A stretch of 64,000 bases of DNA, from contig CM051521.1 in NCBI GenBank assembly GCA_028015205.1, positions 129,216,614 through 129,280,613 of the forward strand, read 5' to 3'. Source of the stretch: Mytilisepta virgata. Taxonomy: Eukaryota > Mollusca > Bivalvia > Mytilida > Mytilidae. The notes beneath the pieces are model-generated. The model was not told the origin of the DNA, did no database searches, and was given only the letters and a program-made list of their open reading frames with translations. This document shows, in pieces, positions 24,501-36,750 of the stretch (positions are counted from its first letter, which is position 1; every line of letters begins with the position of its first letter). The position numbers were made by a program, and so were the translations under genes.

Positions 24501-27500
24501 TCAATGAAATCAGAATTATAACTTCCTTAAAAGTCATAGTAGGACCAAACAAATGAAATTGTTGAAGAAACGGTACAGCTTACATTAACCAATGCATACA
24601 ATTTTTAAATTTTGATAGTTTTACAAAACAAACAAATGTATTGAACCTGCAAACCTTTAATTAATGATTACACCAACTGTACCGTAAAACAATTTTAAAC
24701 ATTTGAAGACATTGACAATTTCCTGTTTAGTTCATGTATGATATAACATTTGAAAAATACAATAAGGAAATGTATCTTCATTTCAAATATTACTGAAAGG
24801 CCTTCAAGAATACGCTTCAATATATCCGTTAACAAGTTAACTTTAATCTCTTTTAAAGTATGTGGGAGTGTAAGTTTTAACCTTTCGGCTAAATGCCATC
24901 TGTTGCACAACAAACACAATATTTAGTCACAATTATACGGCATATCAAGATTAATGATGAAAGAACCATTTCACATAAAATAAATTAAGGAAAATAACCA
25001 TTTACGAAATGGCAAATTTCAAATATATTGCCAAAATAAAGGGTGACTGTTACTAGTAAAGAATCTCTAAAGAAAACTCTAAAACTGTTAAAACACGAAG
25101 CATAAGTCTCGGACATTTTTTCTTCCAAACTACATAATGTGCAAGTCTTTTTTCACTTTTTGGGCCATTTGTCAAAAATTCGTCGATGCCTTTCAAAATC
25201 TATCAACACATAACCTGGTATCTACTAACAATTGCTATGCCGGAAATAGGTAACTAAATAGTACACACACGTCCAAACATCTCTTTCGGGAGACACTTTC
25301 CCGGGGACAATTTTGACACAAATTTGCAACTTTTATTTCTTTAAGACACAGGTACAACACGAAAGACAGTGATAACCAAAACATTTTTTTTTTTTTACAT
25401 ATATCACTTTTCATCAGACAATCAAAGAGTTTTGTTCTGAGAGTCCTTCATTACAATATTCCAACTGATAATACAAAATGTTTGACAATTTACCAAAACC
25501 TCAGATCGTAGCTTCTCCTTGTAGAAAAGTCAAAATTATTAATGATTATTAAACATTTAATTTCAGTTTGTTTATATTCAGATACATAATATACCGTCGT
25601 TTACGATAGAAATTGGCAAATATCTAAAAATTTAAAAATCAAACAGTTATAAGTGAAACAAATACAGGCCCCACTGCCTTTGGTACCTATGTGATATCTG
25701 ATGACGTATTTCGCAGGTAATAATTACTATAGTATATAGACAAAATATATCATATTTTAATAAAACCACACACATTAACACACACAAATACAAATAAACT
25801 ATATATATTTAACAATGTAAATTATATTTAAACGTTGTATCTATGTTCAAAAATAATCCTAGGCCAAACAAAAATGTTTCTTTTAAGGCATTTTAGAAAT
25901 ACAAATTAAAATGATACTTTAGAAAGTTAGAATGCAATCACAAAACGTGCTAAATCTTTTATATAAATATTTATTTATAATACAATCTATAAAGCTTTGT
26001 TGGATCAACATTTCATGGATTTCCAATATATCAGAATATCAGACTGTGTTTTAAAGATATTAATCGAATTATTTTAGTTTTTCTTTCAACAAAAGCATTC
26101 TAGATGAAGAACAGCAATAAAAACTCTGTTATATGAGTTAGTTGCTAGTGTAAACTAACTCGTATCTGTCTTATATCTTATTCCTTCTGACAGTGTATAA
26201 ATTTCAAAAATATATATCATTAATGTTTGCTTAATACATGTATATTGAAGTAATATGATTGCAGTGAACTTCTCAGGAAATAGTGAAACTTGTTTTCCCT
26301 TCAGCAATTTACATTTTGTAACTACTCGTATATGTTATATTTGGTATTTAAACAATGCCTTCTTATCAATAGTGTCCTTAATCTACAATTAAAACGGCCA
26401 ATGATTTTTCCGAACATAATTTACCCCAGGAAACCGATAACTGTGATGAAATCTAATTATCCTCTATTTTCCGCCGATATACATCACATTATCGCTGTCT
26501 GACGATATCCAGCTTAAATCACATGTTTTATTGTTATTTTAACAGTCCATTTTGGGATAGAAATAATCACATAAGGGCAATGTTATACAACAATCGTATT
26601 TACAATCGATCCCGAGACGCACATTAATGTCTAAATGCTTTATTACTAACAATGTGTTTCCTTATTGTGTCTGATTCATCTCACAAAAACTTCACAACTG
26701 ATTTTGTCTGTAATTGAATTGTCTATCGATATTTGATGCCCTCGATTCACTGCGGTCACCAAAATGTTACTAACAGATGCATATCTGTATCACCCATTGC
26801 ATCTGCAGTACCAGAATTAAACACTGTATCATGTTAGTTAAGATGCACTGCATGTGCATATTTAAAAAAAGAATTAGGTCTCTTAAGCAGTGCTAAACTC
26901 CAAAGCCGCCCAAAATGTTACGCAGCATATTTGTACCTAATATGACCAAAAAGAAACTACTACAGTTATACACAGCTATATCTGGAGAAAAAAGGAAACA
27001 CCGTGTGAAAAATCTTTATCATAGGGGTAAGGATATTCAGTTGATAAAGACTAAGAATTTTGTTCTTCATCTTACGTTTTTGTGAAATGTATGGGTACAT
27101 GAATACATGAATCTAGGGTTAGAAATTTGTATAATAAAAAATCTAAAAAAAAAAAAACAAATTTGTAATCAAAATTCTGCTTCTTGTTTATTCCATGTAT
27201 TTTTTATGACAGTGCAGAAAGAGCTTTTAAGAAATTCACTCGTCCGGTTCAATTTACATCATCTAACTTTTCTATATCTAAGCAAAAACAAAAAATCATA
27301 AACGATGCACCTACAATGATATTGTTTTCTACAGTAATAACGACCCTGTATTATATTTTTACATTTGTTGCATTCTCAAAAATGAATGTAAAATGTCAAG
27401 ACAATCAAATAGAAAACAACTAAATCAACATCATCTGATGTCATAACAGTTTATTATAGTATTAATGAAAATATATAATATTTGCTGATGCATATATAAA

Positions 27501-28940
27501 ACAAACAACTGCTTCAGACGTTTTCGCGAAACAGTGTTTTGATAATATCGAATTTTATCCGACCCAATATCAAAACACATCTGTTGTTCCATTGAAATAA
27601 CTACCATTGCCATGTCGGATACGGAGATACCTCCGAATTGATATTCCCCTGCTAAGATCAATTTAAATAACACAAATTCAAATTGAATTTTAATGATGTT
27701 AATTGAATAATGATCTTAATAATGAATTTTTATTCGCCATTGGTTGTTGTTATCAATTTTATTGCTAAATATAAAAAGTACCCAGAAAACGTTTTCCAAT
27801 AAAGCAACATGGTGCTGTATTTCTCTTGTTAAAAACATGCTGTGTGGTCCATTATTACATTTATTTACTAAATTAGAAATAATGAAATGATAAAAGCGAA
27901 ATTATCTAGGGAAACATTTCAGACTAATGGAATAAATTACATAACAATTTTGTATAATTTTAAATGACGTTACATCATTTTTTCTACAATTATTTTCTTA
28001 ACTACTGTATATTGCCAACAATGCTTGATAAAAACATAATCGGTCATTGTATTTGGGGGCACTACAGTAAATAGCTGAAAGTAGTACAAAATAATTCCTA
28101 TGGGTCTCGGCGTCGATCTGTCACAACTAATGCCACAATCTAAAGCATAAACAAGTGAATTTATTCTGGAAAGGAATGAATACCCTACGAAATACACTTT
28201 ACGGCATGTCAATAACCCTTAAAAGTTTCGAGAACTGGACATATTAATGCGCCTGTAATTTCCGGTATTCAGTTTGAAGTGATGGGGCAAATTTTCACCG
28301 GGAAATTTGAAACGAGAAAAAATTTCTTATTTGGTAAACAATGTACTGTTCAAGTACAATTTTCTAAGACAGCTTTTATTTGAAAAACATGTCAACATAT
28401 TGCCCGACTTGGGAAAATTCATTTTATATTTTTCCCAAATTTTTGAAAATGACGAATTTAACATTGAAGTAAACGGGGCTCGATTTAGTGGTGTGCCTTC
28501 ATTTCCTTCATATATTTTTGGTAAGTGATGATTACTGGATACTGGATGTGTAGATCCCTGGAAAATCATAAAAATGGAGAAATATACTCACTCCGTATAT
28601 ACATGTATATACATGTAGTTGGTTTGCTACAGATGAAAATGTGAGGATATGAATGGAGCGTCAATGGGATAACATTCCAAAGAATCAAACAAGGAAAACT
28701 ATTTTCCACATTTATATTTTGGCAATAGCCATCATGCAGAGAAAAACAAAGTTACACCTACTGAATTCAGTTTGGTTGTTTCATGCATGCCCCGAAAAAG
28801 ATACCATATCATGTTACAAATATATATGTCTATAAATTATGAGGTAAATGGGCTTACACATCTGTTACATAATGAATATATTTGTTATATAGCCTCGATG
28901 CAATTAATTAAATATTTTCTTTTACCAATGTTGATCAACA
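21561..28940. other. long AT-rich stretch without a recognised gene
   Basis: Repeat-like words at 22907-22955 match 41671-41715, and 23055-23180 is loosely similar to 29241-29340. A 20-mer GATGAAGAACAGCAATAAAA at 26103-26122 recurs at 60279-60298. Short open frames (for example 28307-28528 and 27431-27673) show no recognisable motif. No exon structure could be supported. Confidence 0.3.
22907..22955 (+). repeat. dispersed repeat fragment, partner at 41.67 kb
   Basis: Words TATGACGACAT, CCATTAAA and TTATATCTG occur in the same order and spacing at 41671-41715. Divergence is high, and the element class is unknown. Confidence 0.4.
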
Positions 28941-28944
28941 TGAT

Positions 28945-29005
28945 ATGCACATTTCGTTTATTAACAACTCATCGGTTGTGCTCAAGGTCGAAACTGAAGT
29001 TTAAT
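28945..29005 (+). repeat. head fragment of dispersed repeat family A
   Basis: GATATGCACATTTCG, AACTCATCGGTTGTGCTCAA and GGTCGAAA match the head of family A (compare 10155-10210 and 21143-21185). Only about 60 bp are kept. Confidence 0.6.
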
Positions 29006-29009
29006 GCTT

Positions 29010-32000
29010 TGAAAAAAGTTCTACAAAAGTTATAATTTAAATAATTAATTAATTAAATATCCGGCTTAAAGAAAAGCAATTACTGCTAACAGTTTTTTCC
29101 AATCCTACAATTCTACTATAACATCGTAAACAAAACAGACGTCTTGCCATGAACAAAAATTCAAGAGAAATCTTAGATTATTTAAAAATAGAGTGCAAAT
29201 CTTAAATTTATGTAACTTTGTTAAAATATCTGCTATCAAGATAATGTACCTTCCAACCAATTATAACACTTCTAGCTAATTTCGGTCATCTTGTAATCAT
29301 AACGATAAGATTAGATAATGGGAGGTTTGTGTACCCGGCCGAATCCTCGACATTGCTGAATGTTTAATGTACCATGTCTTGACTCTCTAGAACTGTTGTT
29401 TTTATACTTAGGTGCTGTGCTCGTTTTTGTGGGAGAATGGTGATGGCGTTAATGGTTTGGTATGACACTTTTCCATTTTCTGTTATTATTATTAACTACA
29501 TGTATTAATACGTTCACTTTTTCTAAGGGTTACCATAGAAGTGACATTATTACTTGTAACGAATGCACGACAATGCAGAAAACTACAAGAAGTCTTATAC
29601 AAAGCAGTACCTAGAATTTTCAAAATAAAAATACTATTCGGCAATGTCATTTTAATATTATAAATTTTCACTACCATACATAAAAAAAAAACATTTATTT
29701 TTGTGCATACTATACATCATTCCAAATTTGCATGTTGTTTTCACCTAAATGTTTAAATTTCCCTCCAGTCTATTATAAGGTTGTCTTATTTTGAACTTCC
29801 GTCGGTAAACACTAAAGAACTTTGTGTTACTTCACCTGTAAAAACTGAACTAAATAATCGTAGATTAAAATAATGCAAAAGCCACTGAACACGGCTTTTG
29901 GTTCCAGTTTTCGTATCATGAAAGTCACTAAAAGGCAATATTATGGTAAAATGTAAACATACCATATTCATTTATAAGACCAGAACAGCAACGCCTTCAT
30001 CTGAACCTTATCACTATCCAAAGTCTGTCCATATCGGCGACCTTTATTAAAATTTACCCGTTTTCACTGGTTTTAGACACATTTAAATCTGTCCAGATGA
30101 GGGATCTTTATTACAAGGTGACCTTTTCCTGGTTTTAGATTAAGTATATAATGTAAAGCACCAAAACCCTACCAATTTCCGTATTTACATCTGTTCCGTG
30201 TTTGGGATATTTATTACAAAGTACCTGTTTCCTGGTTTTAGATTAAGTATATATTGGTAATTACCTAAAGTCGCATTAGTGGGAACATTAATACCAAAGA
30301 ATTGAAACCTAACAAAATGCAAATTGTGTGTTCTTTTTTTTTCCCAACGATATTGTCAAGTAATAGGTCCTATATGTATATATGCTTTGTAGTTCATGTG
30401 CCATATGACAACGAATGAATTATATGTCAATATACACAAATGTACATGACAACAGCCGTTTTGACCTCTCGCTTTTATGCCAAAAGCATGAACATATTGA
30501 TATTTATTGCATTTTTCAGTGTTTATACTGATTTCAAATGGATTGAAAAGAAAAAAAACAAGTAATTTTTGAAAAATTCAGTAAATATCCACCCTCAGAC
30601 AAAATATACTATGGTACATATTCCCACAAAATCACTTCACACAGATATCATGCATAGCGGATTCACCAACAATAACAGAAATGATTCTAAATTGTTACTT
30701 AAATAACAAATTTATTTTATAAACATTTATTTAAGGATTTATTTACATTATTCTCGTTTCTGTAAACAGGTCATCGATTAAACACACATTTTATGATGAT
30801 TAAACTCTTTACTCGATTTATACTTGAAATCAAATATACGGGTTCCTCAGCTGATATCTATATAATACATTACTATATATGATGATATATTATTTATTGA
30901 TATGTTATTTATTAATAATACATTATTATTTTTTTTATATATATATAGACAATTAAGCTGAAATTATTACAGTCCTATTAATAATCATATAATCAATATA
31001 CAGATTTTAAATTTTACGCCTAAGAAGCGCACTCCTTGATTATGCTGACAACAGATATTTTGAAATATTTGCACAAAACTTAACAGGACAGGCGAAATCC
31101 GATGCCTGGGGTAGTTGAAACTTTGTTATTTGTTTACACTGCAACTTAAATTAGTACAGTGGGGATGGTATTATCAAAAACTTCAATTGTTCTGAAGAAA
31201 TGTCTATGCATATAAGAGGTAACCTAGAAGTGGAGAGTGCGCTGTTAGCTTTTCCACTAGTTATCTATAGTTTGTTAGAATGTCACTTGGTTAGGAGTAT
31301 ATATCCAATAGGAATTATATCATTTGTAGGAACCTGAAAATGTACTTTCTCAGACATTTGTATGCTATCGTGGTATTACCGTCAATTTCCCGTATTTTTT
31401 AAACTTCTCTGTAAAACGATATGATTATTGTTGTTGTAGTTAAAATCAATGTACATATGCACCTAGGGTATCATAAAACAATGAAGCCAGTATTCTAATA
31501 GCCTTTAAATGAATATTATACAATAAACCACAACCTTCTTTGTAAGTCTAACGGTTTTTTTTAGCCTGTTAATATTGCTTTATCTGAATCGACACATCAA
31601 AATATATTTTTGCAGAAAACTATTATTAACAGTATAATGTATATAACAATATTGATGCAGTGTAATATACTTACCTTGTGAACATTGATTGGTTATCGGT
31701 AAACAATGAAAACATGTATCATTGCAGGTAAATCTCACAGGTAATCAGTTTCATCAACACAGGTAAAATATATCAATCCTAGTAATTTTTGTGTCATGAT
31801 TGAATATGAATACCCAGTATATATTTACACCGTTTTGAGTATGTCATCACCTCGAATGATCAATAAACATGTGTTATGAGAAGTTAAATACCTAATTATT
31901 TTCATGTTTTTGTACATCTGTCTCTCCATTACAATGAAAGTGTATCGATAAATCCAATAAACCAATCAGATATCTTAACACTGATCACATGCTCCATTGG

Positions 32001-32040
32001 TGGGAAAATTTTATTTCAAGAAAATTTTGACATTAAGTGT
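29010..32040. other. AT-rich stretch with a diverged short tandem repeat
   Basis: At about 30022-30260 the phrase around TTTATTACAA and CCTGGTTTTAGA recurs three times with uneven spacing, so an old, diverged tandem duplication is likely. AT-only runs lie near 30880-30950. No gene is recognised. Confidence 0.35.
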
Positions 32041-32054
32041 AATTCATCATGCCA

Positions 32055-32400
32055 AAACTACCCGAAAATCTCAGGGAGGGGGGGGGGGGTAACTTGACCA
32101 TTTTATGACGTGGGGTGCACGGTCGGTGAACTCGAAACCCCTACCCGAAATTATCCACGTTATATCGAATTTGTGACCCGAAAATATCCAGGAAAGCTAA
32201 AATAACATACCCAAAATTATCCAAAAATAATAAAAGGCAGTTATCATGATGAGACATATTTTTAAATTTAACATTTTGAAAATTCAACCTGAATTCTCCT
32301 CAGTGCTATATAAAAATCATCAGAATTTTTAAAATCCTGACCGGATTTGTCCAGAGAGTCAAAATATCCTGACCCGAAATCTCCTGAAAATTTCATTATA
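32055..32400. repeat. interspersed ACCCGAAA motif cluster with a G tract
   Basis: The words ACCCGAAAATCTC, ACCCGAAATTATCC, ACCCGAAAATATCC, ACCCAAAATTATCC and ACCCGAAATCTCC occur at uneven spacing. A 12-G run lies at 32078-32089. It looks like a decayed short-period repeat. No open frame spans it. Confidence 0.4.
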
Positions 32401-32404
32401 AACA

Positions 32405-32720
32405 CGTTGGATGTTACCGTTGGGAACTCGTACAGTCTTGTCAAGTAAATGACTATACTCGTTGGATGATACCACTGGGAACTCGTACAGTCTTGTCAAG
32501 TAAATGACTATGCTCGTTGGATGTTACCATTGGGAACTCCTACAGTCTTGTACTCGTACAGTCTTGTCAAGTAAATGACTATACACGTTGGATGTTATCA
32601 TTGGGAACTCGTACAGTCTTGTCAAGTAAATGAGTATACGCGTTGGATGTTACCATTGGGAACTCCTACAGTCTTGTCAAGTAAATGACTATACGCGTTG
32701 GATGATACCATTGGGAACTC
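32405..32720. repeat. 55-bp tandem repeat, about 5.5 copies
   Basis: The unit begins CGTTGGATGTTACC and contains GGGAACTCGTACAGTCTTG and TCAAGTAAATGA. Starts are at 32405, 32460, 32515, 32586, 32641 and 32696. The third unit is 71 bp because 16 bp (TACAGTCTTGTACTCG region) are duplicated inside it. The last unit is partial. Copies differ by few bases, so the array is fairly recent. Confidence 0.95.
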
Positions 32721-32832
32721 AGAAGCAGTTACATTAACTTTTATATCCATCTGTTTAAAACTTTGCGGCATATTCAATATTTTTTCATTATATACCAAAC
32801 ATTAAAATGCATTAATACACTTAATATTGATA

Positions 32833-32985
32833 TAGACAATATATATATGTTTTCTCCTGATGTATACAATATACACATGTTTTCTCCTGATGTATACAAT
32901 ATACACATGTTTTCTCCTGATGTATACAATATACACATGTTTTCTCCTGATGTATACAATATACACATGTTTTCTCCTGATGTAT
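32833..32985. repeat. 30-bp tandem repeat, five copies
   Basis: TTTTCTCCTGATGTATACAA followed by TATACACATG repeats with an exact 30-bp period. The first and last units are imperfect. Since 30 is a multiple of three, several frames on both strands stay open and read repeated decapeptides (for example NIHMFSPDVY), which is an artefact of the period rather than evidence of a protein. Confidence 0.95.
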
Positions 32986-32999
32986 GCCTGATTTGAAAA

Positions 33000-35630
33000 T
33001 TTGCATATCTAATTGTACACTTGCTTGCGATGTAAAATATTCTTTTATGAAAAAAAAATATTGTACTGAAAAAACTCACCCAGGTCCATCCAATACAACC
33101 ATGCTGTCTCCAACAGTAAATTTAACATTGTTAACTAATAACATTTATCAAATTATTTTAGATATTATCACAAATTGTGCTGCTTTACTTGGTTAATGTT
33201 TGTAAAATTACATTAAATAAATAAATGCTTTTATGTACCAAAGTTAGAATTATTTGATGGGACGATAAAATGTTTTCGTGGTGCTTCATGACTATAATTA
33301 GTGTAATGGATAAAAATATGCACCATCTGCTTTCCAAATACTTTGTTCTTACACTTCAATAAAATTGCACCTAAAGCCATTTAACTAATTCTGCAATTTT
33401 TGTTTTTGTCCGTATATATACGTATATTTTTAATAATTGTTGATCTAGGTTGCATACAAATTGAAATATTTCATTGTTTCATTGTACATATAGTTAACGT
33501 GGGTATCGGAAGTCTCCCTACCCCTCTAAACAAAATATTACTTTGTAACATAATACATATTGAAAATCGTAAGATGAGAATCGAAACTATATTTTAGATA
33601 AGGTAAAAATTAAGAAATAAATTTTTTTGCAGTTTGTCATAGCCAACAATACTGGAACTTGAAATATGAACCCAAAGTGTTTAAAGTATTGTTCCGTTTA
33701 ATTCTTTTTAATGTCTGAAATCACAGAATCCCCACCATCCGCCCCCCCCCCCCCCCCCCCCCCCCCACCCCCCCTTTCCCAAATAAAAAACTTCTGACCA
33801 AAAATTACGTTTAAACCGATGCATAATGGCAAACTATTCCATGTAAACTGTATTATTGGAAAAAACTATATTCTTTATTAGGTGGCTTTAAGGTCTTTTT
33901 TTGTATTTCTCACAGGTTGTTGCCTAATTGACACATACAGAATTCTACTTTTTAATTTAAATAAAAATACAGAAATACTACCAATCGAGTTGGGTATATG
34001 CTCAAAATGTTGGGTATAAGCAAAACTGCTTATAACTTTATGTTTCCATATATGTAAATCCACATGTTTTAAAATTAAATCTTTGACAATTAAACATCAT
34101 CTACTCATAAAAAAATTTGCTAGATAAACACTGCATTATATCTATATTGTTAATTGTATTTTTATTCGAGCGAAAAACGTCGAGCTTCCTGTTTCCTTGA
34201 ATACAACCACAGTTTGCTTTAATCAATCTTTACAATTGCATAGAATAATCAGTGAGACTCTGGTGATAACTATTTTCAACCATTTTAAATCACATTTAAA
34301 AATCCAATACAACTGACTGCATCATTTGAGTAAAGATAACGTATGTAAAGGTAACGCTTTATTTCAAACTTTGTATGTTTTAAATGTTCTTGTAATGACG
34401 GAACTAAAATCAATGAATGATGTCTTTGACTGAATCTAACATAATAAAATTATGCATGAAGATTATTGTATTGACCGATCAGCTGCTACAGGTAAACAAG
34501 CATTTTACAGTTATTTTCAAAAACATGTATAGTGTATCAAATATTAAGTACAAATTTGTGAAAGAAGTAGGACCATTTTCTCCTGCATTTTGTTAATTTT
34601 CTGTGCCTTTTAAACCCTGATATATGTTCTCGTTAAGTACACAAGTTCAAAATTTGTTGGCTAAAGCTTCCATCATATGAATTGAAAAATGTTTTCGGTC
34701 AGTTATTTAGGAAATAGATACGTGTACTAGTATTCCATATCTACCGCCGAGTTTGTGATACGACTATAAAATTTCTGAAAAGCGCTGAAATCAATGAAAT
34801 CTTGAGTAAACCTCGACTATTTTTGGTCCACTATAGATAAAAAAAGGTTGGGGGAAAAGGAGCACAAATAGTGCTAATTCAATCATCCGATCACCTGTTG
34901 AGAAACGAGCCTACCAAAATTATTTTTCAGTAGAATTCGTAGTTTTATTTTCCCGAGAAATGTGTTATTTTAACGTTCGTGTGTACTTTTAATGACCAAC
35001 AATTCAGTGAACCGAAATTATTTTCAAACAAGCGTACCCTTGTAAATCACACCCGGTATCATGTGTTTTCTGTAGTCTAATTTCCATGGTAATTTCCCAT
35101 GATGCTAGTAAATATACATTTATAGCAATCGTACATCAATATTGCTATCAATGTGATATAATAGATTTTCTCAAACAATAATTGTCTTTGTTTTAATGTG
35201 TTCAAGACATTGGTATTGACAATTCAAAATCATATAATTTTAATTTATTTCCAAATCGTATACTTCGTCTGCGTTTAATACACTTATATTCACGATAAGT
35301 TTCTGTACTGTGTAAAACAAATCTTATACCGAATTTAATTCTTTAACTAATCTCTTATCTGAATTAATTTATCATCGGGTAAGCTCAAACTGGATTGTTT
35401 TTTTATTCAATATCTATTTACTCCCAGATAAACACTTTTGCTCTTTTCTAAAATGCGTCAACCGTTTCTCATCAGTTGAACCCAAATAATGATTAATTCA
35501 CAAAAATAGTAAAATAGCATTGAATCAAACATAAAATCACAAAAATGAAAAGTCTTAGAAATTTTAGGAATCTTGAAATTCCTAAAAATCACCGTAAGAA
35601 TGCACGCAACGTCAACTTTTACTTATTTTA
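33000..35630. other. AT-rich stretch with a long C tract
   Basis: Apart from the C tract at 33742-33774, no repeat or gene is recognised. Confidence 0.3.
33742..33774. repeat. poly-C tract
   Basis: A run of 25 C, one A, then 7 C. The exact length is likely polymorphic and hard to sequence. Confidence 0.9.
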
Positions 35631-35639
35631 AAATCTATC

Positions 35640-35905
35640 TATTTACCATCCTCCCAAATCAGGGTTTTGTATCCACGTTCGTTCCTACAAACCTTCATAT
35701 TTTTGCGGGTCGAACATATCCCCGCCTGCTGTGTGACCTAGAAAATTCTACCTACGACGCAAATGGATTCTCTTTTGACCTTGAGAAGAACCAATGAAAA
35801 TCGTTCACTTCCAACCGGCAAAATATGACTGTGTGATGTTAGGGGTTTGTAGGAACGAACGTGGATACAAGACCCTGACTTCGGAGGGTGTCTATTTACT
35901 AAACT
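35640..35905. mobile_element. foldback/MITE-like element, mostly one imperfect palindrome
   Basis: The left arm core 35656-35693 contains TTGTATCCACGTTCGTTCCT, and the right arm 35842-35880 contains its inverted copy (AGGAACGAACGTGGATACAA). The match over the core is about 36 of 38. Weaker pairing extends outward (CCATCCTCCC against GGAGGGTG) and inward (TCATATTTTTGCGGG against CCGGCAAAATATGA), so nearly the whole 265 bp can fold. Two short + strand frames over it are by-products. No target duplication could be fixed. Confidence 0.75.
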
Positions 35906-36400
35906 TACACGACATTTGTTTTGTTGAGAATTGCAGAGTGTGTGTTCCAGTGCATAACTTCAACATATCCTTAGTTTGCAGTTTTTGAAATGTCAAAAAG
36001 TCCGAAAGTTCTGATAACTTGACCACCAAAAATGTGACGCCTTGCGCTTATATATTGTCACTTAAAGATTATAAATTATAAAGAGGGAAAGTTGAAGTTA
36101 TCACAAAGGAAAAAAGTATTGCCTTGACATTTCTCTTGACGGTTGGTTGGCCTAGCTATTTTCGTATTTTAGTCCCGCTTCATATTAGTCCAAAAACGGA
36201 TCTGTTACTCAAGTTAACCTGTATCATTTCCATAATACCCAAAATCAGAGTAGTTTGCTACAAAAGCCTGTTTTAAACTTTTCACAGAAACATTAAACTC
36301 TAATTTTGAAATCAGTAATGTTGATCATGATTTTGAGTGTTCTATATTTTTATACCGTGTTGACACTGTCCGGTTGTAAAATTATACTTGAATGTATATA

Positions 36401-36410
36401 TCTTAATAAG
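36401..36410. repeat. SINE target-site duplication, left copy
   Basis: TCTTAATAAG immediately precedes the SINE. It corresponds to TCTTAATTAAG at 36740-36750 with a single-base indel. Confidence 0.75.
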
Positions 36411-36739
36411 ATGGATGGGTGAATTATTGTTTAACGTCCAGTGGCAACCAGGTGCATATCAGGACGAGAACATGTTGATATGATAATGAATATGATCCCT
36501 GCTTTGTACTAGATCGACACGCTAAGTCGGATTTTTAATGTGCTAGCTCACGAGGTAACTGTCCGCAGGAAGACATATCACCTCACTCGGACACATTATA
36601 CTGACTCCGAGCCGACCAGTCTTTGCCGCGTGCTTGGCGGAGAAGCAGCAAATACCAATTTTAATTTCTTTCGTTTGACCCGGCCGTGGATCGAACCCCC
36701 GACCTTCCGCACGCTACCACGAGACCACCGAGGCGGTTC
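36411..36739 (-). mobile_element. tRNA-derived SINE, complete copy
   Basis: Read on the minus strand, the element starts GAACCGCCTCGG and carries an A-box-like TGGTCTCGTGG (36717-36727) and a perfect B box GGTTCGATCC (36688-36697), the two internal RNA polymerase III promoter elements. A body of about 230 bp follows and ends in a tail with TGCCACTGGACGTTAAACAA. SINEs of this kind are transcribed by polymerase III and mobilised by a partner LINE. Near-identical 10/11-bp flanking repeats support retrotransposition. The same body and tail recur diverged at 50.22-50.53 kb, and the tail alone at 42549-42583. It is not a functional tRNA because the acceptor stem is not closed. The higher G+C sets it apart from its surroundings. 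Confidence 0.88.
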
Positions 36740-36750
36740 TCTTAATTAAG
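36740..36750. repeat. SINE target-site duplication, right copy
   Basis: TCTTAATTAAG follows the SINE head directly and matches 36401-36410 except for one extra T. Confidence 0.75.

Noticed and set aside
32763..33079. Frames with repeated decapeptides on both strands
   Set aside because: The 30-bp array keeps several frames open on both strands. There is no start, signal or context for a protein.
36680..36735. Functional tRNA gene
   Set aside because: A and B boxes are present, but the sequence does not close an acceptor stem and continues into a SINE body with a target duplication outside.
36540..36749. Open frame of 69 codons on the + strand
   Set aside because: It is the antisense strand of the tRNA-derived SINE; the apparent peptide reflects the tRNA-like head.
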